A stretch of DNA of 64,000 nucleotides from Cinclus cinclus (Eukaryota; Chordata; Aves; Passeriformes; Cinclidae): assembly GCF_963662255.1 (NCBI RefSeq), contig NC_085050.1, positions 20,625,131 to 20,689,130 of the forward strand, written 5' to 3'. Below, piece after piece: positions 36,891 through 47,800 of the stretch (positions are counted from its first letter, which is position 1; every line of letters begins with the position of its first letter). The position numbers and the translations under genes were made by a program. The notes under the pieces are model-generated. The model did no database searches, had not been told where the DNA came from, and saw nothing but the letters and a program-made list of their open reading frames with translations.

Positions 36891-39800
36891 AAGCCTTTTC
36901 ACTTCTAGTGCTTGTGTTCCATACTGTTTTATTCCTTCTGACTTAATGGCTAATATGAAGGATTAACTTTTTAAAGAGATTGATCTATATTTTAGTCCCT
37001 CTATTGCAGATGTATTGCTGTATCAGCAACAGAAAGTTATCAAGGGAAATGTGTAGAAATAAAAGGCAAATGGAACTGGAGAGAAGGGGAAAGGGAGACT
37101 GTAAACAAATTAGTACTGAAGTGATAGATATTGACTTGATAATGTAAGTTCCTTGTTGAAACCAGTCTAAAACCTCTATGGCTGTGAGGTATTCTTAACT
37201 TTAGACAATATGGTAACCATTATACAGTATAGTTGTTGAAGCAGAAATTACTTGATCTTTGAGACATGTTCCTGGAAAATTTTGAACCAATCAAAAAAAC
37301 CTATGAGAAAACCCACACTTAATTTCTATAGTCTGATGAATGCTTTAGCCTGATTCCTAAACAAGTAAATATTATTAATACTAAATTTTTGAGCAGAAGA
37401 AGACAGCTGAACTGAAAATCAGCTATAATTCTACTCTACGTGAAAAATAGCTGTAAAATTTTATTAGCTGAAACTAATAGGTACCTTAAAATAATTTTTT
37501 CCATATTTCTATCAAAAAGTTTTAGACAAATCTTTCTTTTGTCTTAGTCTGAAAAATCTCATGATTCTCAAAGTGTAACTCTGCCCTTATGACCTCTCTC
37601 CACGGACTTAATAAATGCATGACTGGGGTGGTATAGGCAAGATTTCAATCAACAGCATTCTAACTTGAACATTAGATGGGAACTAAGAATGATACAGTGC
37701 ATATGGCCCAATAGATGGCTAATGTTTTATAGCCAATGACACTGGTACACAAACTTGCTAAACCATTAAAGATTAATAAAAATAAACTTTGTAATTTTAT
37801 TTTATTTAAAAATTAGCACTTTGCTAACATATCAGCAAGAAGTCTTCAGCAATTTAAAAATGCAGAAATGCTGTACATATTTTTTATGACAATGAAACTA
37901 TTGCAAATTAAAAACCCAATTCTACAGTATTTTTTACAATACAAAATCTGCTAACAATATCAATTCTTTATTAGCACATTGATAAACATTGATTTTGCAC
38001 CAGATGTTTGAGAGAGATTTCTTTCTCAATCAGATTCTTTGTCCAAAAGAATTATTTGTACATTTCTAAGGTTTGAGGGTCATGTGCAAATTGAGTTCAT
38101 GAATTTGCTCTTTTGCTTAAAAATTTAACAATTTTATTATTTATCTTTAAAGAGCAATGCTTTATATTTAATTATTTGGTATATTTATGGGGATATGTAC
38201 TCTCATGATTTTCACTCAGAGGATAGTAAATTAATTAATGGTATTTATCTACCTTGGACAAATCTGAATAGCTAACAGTCAAGAAAACCAGCAACTGAAA
38301 AGTAATGTCACTACATGCACCATGAACAACATTCTTAATTGTCAGTGTGTACTATCCTTCTTTAAAGGGTTGGTTTGCTTTTTTGTTGTGGAGTTTGTTT
38401 TTTGTTTTTTCTATGTTTGTTTGTCGTAACTTTTTAAAATATAATGCATTGATAGCTATTCTTCTATATCCAAGCCATTACTTAAAATCTGTGACACATT
38501 TTATGTGAAAATTAGTTTGGATTTTCCCTCCACACAATGTTTGATGTGTTAGGGGTTCTTTAAGAAACAAAAGATATTTAAAGACCCTATTCATATCCAG
38601 TGTGGGTTATTTTACTGCACTAATTGATTTCTTATAAATTATGAATTGCATTAACTTGTGGTAAGTTTTTGTCCTTCTTACACATTTTTTTTTGCAGCTG
38701 ATAAGTAAGTTTTTGTGGGTCTTTGGGGGTCTGAATTTCAAAATACTATTATAAAGTAGGATTACATCAAAAACATTTTTCCTAGATACTTATTAATTAT
38801 TGATTCACTCAGAACTCTGTTTGAAGCATCTTATTTAGATGTGATTCCATATTAATCACTACCTTAAAGGTAAGTCTGTCAGCTTGTTATTAATCTGGTT
38901 GATATGTTTTTTACAAATCACTAAACAGTGCAGATTTCAATGAATCCGTCAGATTATCACAAGTGCATCTTTAGTACATCTATACTTACCATTGAAAACC
39001 TAATCTGTACATGGAATGTAAGCTTTGATCAAATTAATTTTGTTCCAGTCTCTTGTCATCCAAATAATTGTAATGATTTGTACCTTTCCCCCCAGACTTT
39101 TGTCTCTTCTCTCATGTACTTAAATTAGAAATAAACAAAAATGTCTCCTACCATATGGGATCAGGATATATATTGGACACCAACCAAATTGCAGCAGTAT
39201 CAAATTATGCTCATTGCTATTAGAACTTACTTAGGGTTATTTAAGGGAACTTACTTGAGGGTATTTTGTTTATTTTTGATTTAAAAATTATGTTAATTTT
39301 TCTGAAAACACATTTATGAATGATTTAATTGATAGATAGGTGAGTCCAAAACACAACTTTTTGTGTGTTCTTATGGGGAAAAACATTTAAAAATAGCTAA
39401 ATCCACCAAAAATTATTTTAAAAATATGCAGAAGTGGTTAAGTATATCTGTGGAAGCATCTTAACTTGTACCTCCACTAATGAAAAGGACTGGAAAAACC
39501 TGTAATTTTAGTTACCTAAATTTTTTGTAAACAGCTTGAGGGCCTTCCACAGATAGCCAACTACAACAGCTTGTAGACCTTCTGCAAGAAATAAAATAAA
39601 CTAGCCAGGGTGCTATAAAGGAAGACATGTTCTAGGGATTTTTTTAAAGCTATTTTTCTCTATTTCTGCTTTATTTATGAGGTTTAGATAGGTAAATTAC
39701 TTGTCTGGAGTGCTGCTCTTGGAGCACACTGATTCTCTGTGGGGAAGAAGCCTACCAAAGAATCTTGCTTGTGTGGAAAACATTTGAGCTTTAACTCAGG

Positions 39801-40100
39801 GGATGAGATCTGCAATGTTAAAAAGCTTTGCTTTCTAAAGGAAGAATCAATCTAATTTGAGGATAGTGACAAACAAGCTGAAAGAAATTAAGTGCTGTGG
39901 AAATTACCTGGTCTAAGACTGACTTGGAATAAATAGGCATACCCAGAGTAGCTGTACTTTTGTAAGCAGTGGTAAGCTTCCTTCTTTAAGCCATAAAAAA
40001 ATCACAGGGGAAATAAAAAATAATAGGGAAAAAGAAAGCTCTCCAAAACAGCTCAGAATTATACTCCTTGGTGAACAGTTCCATGGCACATCACAGATGC
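36891..40100. other. AT-rich unique DNA, no gene seen
   Basis: AT-rich sequence with GTTT-type low complexity near 38370-38425. A run of GC-normal sequence at 39.7-40.1 kb leads up to the next LTR. No gene is recognised; the plus frame at 38928-39128 lacks motifs. Confidence 0.55.
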
Positions 40101-41141
40101 TGTATTGAGTTGAACCTGGCTGGATGCCAGGCACCCACCAAAGCCTTTCTCTCACTCCTCTCCCCAGCTGGACAGGGAAGAAAAAATATAGCAAATGGTT
40201 CATGAGTTGAGATAAGGACCAGGAGACATCACTCACCAAATGTCATCATGGGCAAAGAAGGCTCAAATTATGAGATATTAACTGAATTTATTAGTAATAA
40301 CATCAGAACAGGATAATGGGGAGTAAAATAAGACCTTAAAAAGTGAGACCTTTTCCTCACCTGTCCCTCCTTCACAGCTGCCCTCAGTGGAAGACAGGTA
40401 ATGGGGGTTATGGTCAATTCATCACATATTTTTTCTGCAGCTGCTCAGGGAGAGGAGTCTTTCCCTTGCTCCAACATGGTCTCTCCCATGGGAGACAGTT
40501 CTCCATGAACTTCTCCAGTGTGAGTCCGTCCCATGGGCAACGGTTAGCTACAAACTGCTGCAATGTGGGACAGTTTTTAGCAGGTGCAGTCCTTCAAGGA
40601 CAGGCTGTTCCAGCGTGGGTCCCCACAGGCTCACAAGTCCTATCAGGACACCTGATCCAGTGTGGACTCTTCTCTTCATGGGTCTGCAGATCTCTGCCAG
40701 GATCTTGCTCTAGCACAGGCTCATGGGGTCACAGCCTCCTCTAAGGCATCCATCTGTTGTGGCAAATCTCTGCATCCCCATGTTCTTCCATGGACTACAC
40801 CATGGGCTGCAGAGGAATATCAGCTTTATCACCTGGAGCACCTACTGTCCTTCCTTCTCCACTGACTTTGGTGTTTGTGAGAGATGTTCATCTCACATAT
40901 TCTCACCCCACTCTTCTCCAGCTGTAATTACATTTGCCCAATAACTTTCTTTTTTCCTTCTTAAATACACTATCACATAGTCATTGCCACTATTTTTATT
41001 TGGCTCAGCCTTGGCCAAGCAGGACGTCTGTCTTGGAGCTGGCTGTCACTTGCTCTGCCAGACATGGGGAAAGCTTCTCAAAGCAGCCATGGCTGTGGCC
41101 CCCGTGCTGACAAAAGTTGGCCATGCAGACCCACTAGAAAT
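40101..41141 (-). mobile_element. solo endogenous retrovirus LTR with 5-bp target duplication
   Basis: A 1041-bp element starting TGTATTGAGTTGAACCTGGC on plus. It shares ordered blocks with the 31.2 kb copy, including 'GACATCACTCACCAAATG', TTTATT at 40287-40292 (AATAAA on minus), repeated 'CTCCAGTGTG/CCCATGGG' motifs at 40490-40830 and the 'GGAAAGCTTCTCAAAGCAGCC' block near 41068. GATGC at 40096-40100 is repeated exactly at 41142-41146, flanking the element, as expected for a retroviral integration. The terminal CA expected on the right is mutated. There is no internal gag/pol sequence, so it is a solo LTR left by LTR-LTR recombination. The polyadenylation signal indicates minus-strand sense. 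All frames within it (e.g. plus 40343-40744) are incidental. Confidence 0.85.
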
Positions 41142-41155
41142 GATGCTACTTTCAC

Positions 41156-41375
41156 AAGATCACAGAATCACCAAATAAGCTGAGTTGGAAGGGTGATCCC
41201 CACAGGGATCATCAAGTCCTGCTCTTGGCCTCGCACAACACCTTCCCCAAGAGTTACAGCATGTGCCTGAGAGAATTGTCCAAATGCTTCTTGAACTCTG
41301 TCAGGCTGGTGCTGTGACCTGAGAGCCAGTTTCAGTGCCCAACCTTGTAAATACTTTCCTGTAAAATTTTACTTG
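41156..41375 (-). mobile_element. CR1 LINE 3' UTR fragment
   Basis: Reverse-complement CR1 3' end: 'ATCACAGAATCACC' at the terminus, then 'GAGTTGGAAGGG', 'AGGGATCATCAAGTCC', 'CATGTGCCTGAGAGAATTG', 'CAAATGCTTCTTGAACTCTG' and 'AGTGCCCAACCTTG'. It is of a different CR1 subfamily from the 3.1 kb copy, judging by the 'GATCATCAAGTCC' block. It begins about 15 bp from the right end of the neighbouring LTR, so the LTR landed next to, or within the flank of, an existing CR1 3' end. Confidence 0.88.
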
Positions 41376-44300
41376 TTGCCACTTTACGTCCTCAGCTACT
41401 ACAAGCTCATTACTATTAGTAAGACATCACTTAATTTTTTGGGTGGGTAAAGGGGTGGAAATATATCACTTTTCAAATTAAAATCAACTTTTTAAAATAT
41501 AAATACTACATTTGAATTACTTAAGCAAGTAACTTAATGATATTAATTTATTTCAGAATATATATGTGTGCCCTCAGCTGCCAAAATGCCCCAGGAAATT
41601 GCTGTTAGTCAGCAAGATTACCTTCTAACGGTTAATATCTGATTGCAATAAACACTTCAACCAAGTCTAAGAATTTAGAGTCTGAGAATCAGTTTTAGTA
41701 ACCCAATGAAATACATTCCAGGAACTTAGGCTTCAGTCTTTCCTGTCAAGTTCCAATCTTAAATGAAAATCTTTACCATTTTTAAGTGGGAAATATGAAT
41801 GAGGTGTGAAAGATATTAGTTGAAACTTTTCTGACTGAAAAATACACTAGCATTGAAAAGGGTTACTAGAATTTTACACTAAGATATTAAATCTTTTCTC
41901 AACTAGCCTCACATTCTTTTCTGAAAAGGCATCACATTAAAATCAGTACTCAAGGATTAGTTTTCCACCATATACTTACATCCCCTTTTGAATGGTAGTA
42001 ATTATTGTCCTCCCTCCCTCTCTCTTGTTTTCATATTACAATGACTGACTCCATAAGGAGGAAATTAATCTGTTTTACTCACTGGGATCTAAAAGACTGA
42101 AAATTTAAACCTAAATGTAAAGAAAATATTGTTCTTGCCACAGTTACTCTTCTGGATTTTGCTGAACAAAACTTAATGTAGGAAAGAGCAATAGTAATCA
42201 TAGATAAAATTAAATCAACCAGGCTCTCTTCGTTCAGATAAAATCCAGTTTTAAGATATTCAAAATTTTAAACATTCTTAAAGTGTGTCCATGAGTATTC
42301 AGTTGTTTGAAATGCAACCCAAATAAGTGAAATTAACAGTAAAAATAATAATACTGTCTGAAAATCCACTTTAAAATACAAACTGCCATGGAATTTCATT
42401 GTAAACATAAGGCATAGTGCATCCTGATTATCTGAAGATCTTTAGCCCAATACTTGTGTTTCTCACAGTTATTTAAGCCTCCGCTCTTTCAGTTTGTATT
42501 CAGGGTGCTTGATTAGAAGAACTCACTTGAAATGTTAAGAGTTAGGCTTACAAGATTGCTATTTCGGGTTGTATTTAAACATAGAAGATGGTAATTTAAT
42601 CTCCTTAGAATGGGAAAATATTTGTAAAAATATATATTGAATATTTTTTTAATAGCTGAAGTTTCCCTGTTTTGTATCTTGGTTGACAAAAAATCGGTCA
42701 GATTGCCACAGTGTGTTATCAGTCACACACACCAAGGTTCTTTTCCTAAGTGCCCTGTGCCTTTACTTTTGCAGAGCAGTAGCACAGCACAGAGTCACTG
42801 TTGTCCCAGGTTTTCTCAAAGACTCTCAAGGCAATGGTGCACAATCCTTGCTATAACAGATGGTCTTCAGCTGTAGCTTCACACTTTGCAGAGCTGGTAC
42901 CACAGTGGAGGATTTGCCCTGAGCATGTCCTTACAAGACTTCACTGTCCTACCTGTCAGCCATGCACCATGCATTTAATGGGCATAAAGAAAAGGCTTAA
43001 AGGCATTCATGTTGTTCATCGCATGTGCCAGATGTCCAGAGCAACGGAGCTGAGCCTGCAAGAACATTGCCATAATTCTGAGCACTTGATACTGATGCAA
43101 AATAGCAGTATCCTAGACTGACAAATTATTCAAAGACTAAACTTATTAAATATCTCAAACTCCACTTTTTTCTTTTTACAAAAAGTTTAGCATTTAAAAA
43201 TGCAAATACATATAAATATATCCGTACTGACATATTTTAAGATTAGAGTATTATTTACAGTAATGTTAGATAGCCCACACACATGTTACTTCAAATAATC
43301 ATTTCTAGCAATAGTAAAATGTAGTTTACTTTTGATGCAGGGAATACAAGACGACATTGAAAAATACATAATTATTAATTTTTATACCTGACTATATTGC
43401 CATATTTAAAGGCATATGTTAGCAATGTTACATTTTTTTTCTGAATTACTCAGAACAAAAAAAAATATGTTTTTAAATTCTGGTTCAAAAATGAAATTAG
43501 AATTCAGATTTTCTTATTCTTTTACTTCAGTTGTTAAGCAGTTGTGTGAACAATTAACATGTTCAGGAACATGTTAATACACTGTATTAGCCTACTGCTT
43601 AATTACCTATTTCTGATAGATTTGGGCACCTTGAAGGTTTAAAATCCCAGTATGGTTGGAAGGGAGTTCCCATTCTAATGATTGATTTAATAAATGGGTG
43701 AAATGATTTCTGGCTGTGGATATGTGTGTTGCATCAGGGAGTTGGGTAGAGTGTAGGGTTTTTTCAGACCGCAGTAAGAAAAATTGGGCAGTAAATAGTG
43801 AAGTAGAATTGGAAGCTGGAAGAGCTATATAGATACTGAGTAAATCACATGCCATCAATTGCTGAGAGCCCCATTGTTTCCCAGCATCAGACAGAATCCA
43901 AATGGATTCCCATGGTACACTCTACATGCCCTGTCCATGGAAAGGTTCTTTGTCTCTCCTGTGCTGTGATCTTGTGTAACAAATCAAACCACGTGTCTTC
44001 TACTGACAGGTACGAATGCTCTCTCTTTCCTGCTATCCACTAGAGTGCACTGCAGTCCATCCACTCTGGGGTTGTTGCCTAGTAACAAAAGCAAACAAAC
44101 AAACAAACAAATTAAAAAAATAAAACAAAAAATATCTTACAGCAGAATTAAAGTAGTAGGATAAAAATGTAATTCTTTAATGAAAGCTTTCAGGTGCACA
44201 AAATCTGGCATTATGCATGCACAAAATCAGATTAATTCAATTTTTAAAAGTTTAATTATTATATCTAGCAGCTACATCCAAGAGGAGATTGAGTTGCTCC

Positions 44301-44645
44301 CTTGGGTCTGCTCCTTGGAATAGTTCCTGGGGTTTCTTTGCCTTACTTCTTGTTATGTCCTCTCAGATTCTGGCTGCAAAACAAAATGTCCTTATTAGAG
44401 GTTCTCTTTTGAAAATAAGACTAAACAGAATTTCAGAAATGTGTGAGTAAGGAATTAGATAAATTATGACAAAGGGTAGGAAAAGTACTGAAACTTATAT
44501 TACTATGTATTAAGAATCTATAAAGCTAAAAATATGAAAAAGGCTTAAAATCTTTAGGCATCAGGGTATTCCGGCATGTTCCAGAGGTGTGTATATGATC
44601 AGTTATTCAGGCTAACATGTGGGCTTCTCAATATCAGATTAGACT
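41376..44645. other. unique DNA, no gene seen
   Basis: AT-rich with a GC-normal block at 42.65-43.13 kb. That block holds two overlapping plus frames (42637-42876 and 42801-43121), neither of which resembles a known protein. A (CAAA)n tract lies at 44092-44111. No RNA gene or named repeat is seen. Confidence 0.5.
44092..44111. repeat. (CAAA)n microsatellite
   Basis: Five consecutive CAAA units, followed by A-rich sequence. Confidence 0.9.
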
Positions 44646-44850
44646 GTAGAAAAAAAATTCATCACCAGAACTTCGTAAAGCATTGGAACAGGGCGACTGG
44701 GAAGGGGTTGAGTTACCATCCCTGGAGATATTTAAAAGGTGTGCAGATGTGACTGTAGGGACATGGTTTAGTGGTGGACTTGGCAATGTTGGTTACTGGT
44801 TGGATTCAATGGTTTTAAAGGTCTTTTCCTATGTAAGTTGTTCTGTGATT
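44646..44850 (+). mobile_element. CR1 LINE 3' UTR fragment
   Basis: Plus-strand CR1: 'GTAGAAAAAAAATTCATCAC', then 'AGCATTGGAACAGGGCGACTG', 'TTACCATCCCTGGAGATATT', 'GGGACATGGTTTAGTGGTGG', 'GGTTTTAAAGGTCTTTTCC', ending near the degraded octamer TTCTGTGATTAATTAC at 44850. The frame at 44683-44877 is this 3' UTR and is not coding. Confidence 0.9.
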
Positions 44851-47800
44851 AATTACTCCTTCTCAGGTCATGCATAAATGCTCACTAGCTTATCAAATTT
44901 GCTTTTTGGCTCTTAAAGCCCCTCTTTGATAATCAGATCTGGTAATATGGCTACAGAAAAACCCCAAACATCTCTACATGTATTTGTCTAAGGGAATATG
45001 GACAAAAATGACAAAACCATAGATGTACATGAAGAATAGAACATGCATACACCACAAATTTTTCTATGCTTGTACACTACTATGAGGAAACAATATTATT
45101 AAATGATTAGACATTAATGTATATTTTTCTATAATTTTACATTAGTTTTTAAACCAATGCAAATAATTGCAAATAATATTAAAGGTAGTCTGGAACAAAT
45201 AAAACATTGCAATTAAGCAATGCTAATTCAAATTTGACAGTAAATAGATATCCCTTGTTTCAAGCAAAGGTGCTTTTTTAAAATAAAGACATAAACAAGG
45301 AATAAAAAATAATGTTAACTTCTCATGGTCACTCCAATTTAATTTCTCAACAATAAAGTCATTATTTAAGAAAATTAAGTTATATGACTAAAAGTATAAA
45401 ACAATTTTTCCTCAGCCTGTCAAACTGTAAGTAAGAAAAATATTTAAGAACATTTCAATAAAATTTAATCATTGAATATTCAGAGAGGAAACATAAAAAG
45501 GCAAGAAGCGCATTTCAAAAAAATATTTTAATATTAAAAGACCTGACATGAGTTTTAAGGGAATTTATATTTTTAAAAATATTTCTCTGGTACTAATAAC
45601 TGATTTTCTCATGGTGGTTAATATGCATTAACTTAAGCAAACTTTCAAATAGTTGCTGAAAAATCTAAGTGATATTTTTAAAACATAATTTTTTACCTTC
45701 TTTTTGGATGCAATTGTGTATTATCAAATGTAATTTCAAAGTCTCATTTCTCCACCAAAGAAAAAGTCAATAATTTAAAACCTATACTGAAGGAAAGAAT
45801 CTGACTAATTTATTCATCAGAAAGAACTGTGACCATATCTACTTAAAAAGAGACAGCATCTTCTGAAATTTCATGTGTAGCAGTTATTTCATCTTTAGAG
45901 AGCGCTGTTCTTAGGCTTTGGTCTTGTAAAACTGTGGGGGGCTAGTTACATGAAACAAACTGACTGGATCATCTTCAAATATTTTTTATAATTCTCTTAC
46001 AAACTTAACCTTAAAAAGTGATGTGATTTTACAAAGAAGAGTAGAAAATTGTGTGTCACACTTGCTTAAAACAGCTGAAGGCTTACTGCCAGCAAGAACT
46101 GTGATTAGAAATGTTTGACAGGCTCTGTGGTTAGGGAGCATTTGCTAAACTGTGTTTCCTTCCTTCAGTGTTCTGTTTCAGTATTCATAAAGTGACAATG
46201 CAGAGATGGCTTTGGGAGAGAGAAGAAAAAATGGATGAAAAAAAGACAGTAAGTTCTAAAGACACAAAATGTAAGAGAGCTTCCTTATTTCCTTGTACAA
46301 GAAACAGGCATTTATGCACATTTTTGTCTTGCTGTGCTGAGAAGCTATTAGTAAATTAGTTAATAAGTCAGGTGGTCAACTTGGTAACATTAAAAATATG
46401 TCATCATAAATAATTTTATTTATAGAGAAAACATTAATCCATGTTTAAAAATATATTTAAAAAATAAGATTTATCTTTGCATGGGTTTAGCACAAGAACC
46501 ATAATGCCGTACACTCTGAATGCTGTACACAGGAAACAAGATAAATAACAAAACTAATTTTTAATGAAAATTGTTAAAGGTAGATATAGGTTTTGTTGGT
46601 TTAAAACTATTGTACTTATTCATTTTCATAACTTTATTTCTTCTGAGTTCCTTTTCTTTTCACCCCCAGTCATGGACACGGCTCCCTTCTGCTCTCTCCC
46701 TACCTAGTTTCCACACTTTTGAGGTGGTATTCTATTCTATGAAGGTGTATGGTATTTAAAATGCTCAGTGAGTGGGAGAAAAGTGTCTGGAATGTTTGGA
46801 CTAGATTTGGGGAGAGGTAAAACAATTCATGACAGAAACACAAAACATCCAGTACACTTGCCAGTGGGCAGCCTGTGCCTACACAATAAGGCGTGTAAAG
46901 TCACGTCAGCTGCTGAAGACTGGGGTTTTTCCATTTACGGTAGCTCTATGAGTTATTTTGCTGGCAGAAGAAAGTTCGGTCGAGACTCCCAAAGCAAACT
47001 GTGTCTGCATATAAAGGTGGTAGTAAGTCTGTGGATTACACTGTCTCTCAGTAGGGCTTGTTGTAAGCTTTGAGTTGCACTGACCACAGCTAGATTGTGA
47101 TGATGTACCCTGAAGCAACAAGGTAGCAAACTCCTGTCCATTTAGAATTCACAGCACAGGATCGTCTCCTGAGGATGTCTACAAAGCAATTGTTAGCATA
47201 TATCAGGTTGTTTTGATCAATTTGCCTTCAGATATTTTTTAAAAGGAAAGGGCTGACTACCTTTTTGGCAGATGGCTGTGTGTCCTTATGTGGAAAATTT
47301 CTTGCTTTTTATAGCACTATTTTACTGTTAAGCAGACAGAGAAGAAAAATAGTTTTAGATATGGCAAAAGAGAGCTACATCCGTGAGTACAAAGATAACA
47401 AAAACTTTAGGAAAAACAATTAAATGAAAACAGAAGCTGGAGAAAAGAAATATTTTGTTGTATTTGAAATGATTGCCTAAAATAGACCTTGATAATTCGT
47501 TTTTCATATTAAATTGAAGTGCTTGAGTTATACTAACATTTGCCTCAAACAACACTGGCTATCTGGAAAACATTAAGATCTCAATATTACAGCAAAGCAA
47601 ACAAAATAAGGAAGATTTTCAGTGAAAGACAAAACTGTATATGTGTTTCTTCCACACATTTTTCAACTAACCCAAATTATAGCTTTTGGAAAATTAATTG
47701 GATATGTTTGCAACACCCTTAGAAATAGGCTCATTTAACTTATGTATTGAATAACACCTGTTATCCCTAAACCATTTTTGGTATAAAATGTGTTGGGATT

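Noticed and set aside
31211..41141. A complete provirus with LTRs at 31.2 and 40.1 kb
   Set aside because: The spacing is about right, but the interior holds CR1, another LTR and unique AT-rich DNA with no gag/pol, the two LTRs are unequally diverged, and the 40.1 kb LTR has its own target duplication.
42637..43121. Overlapping frames of 79 and 106 aa in a GC-normal block
   Set aside because: No recognised domain, no convincing splice sites and no polyadenylation context.
46673..46759. Acceptor-like CCTTTTCTTTTCACCCCCAG followed by an open frame to a TAA
   Set aside because: The segment is short, has no good donor or polyadenylation signal, and its peptide is Ser/Pro/Leu-rich without motifs.
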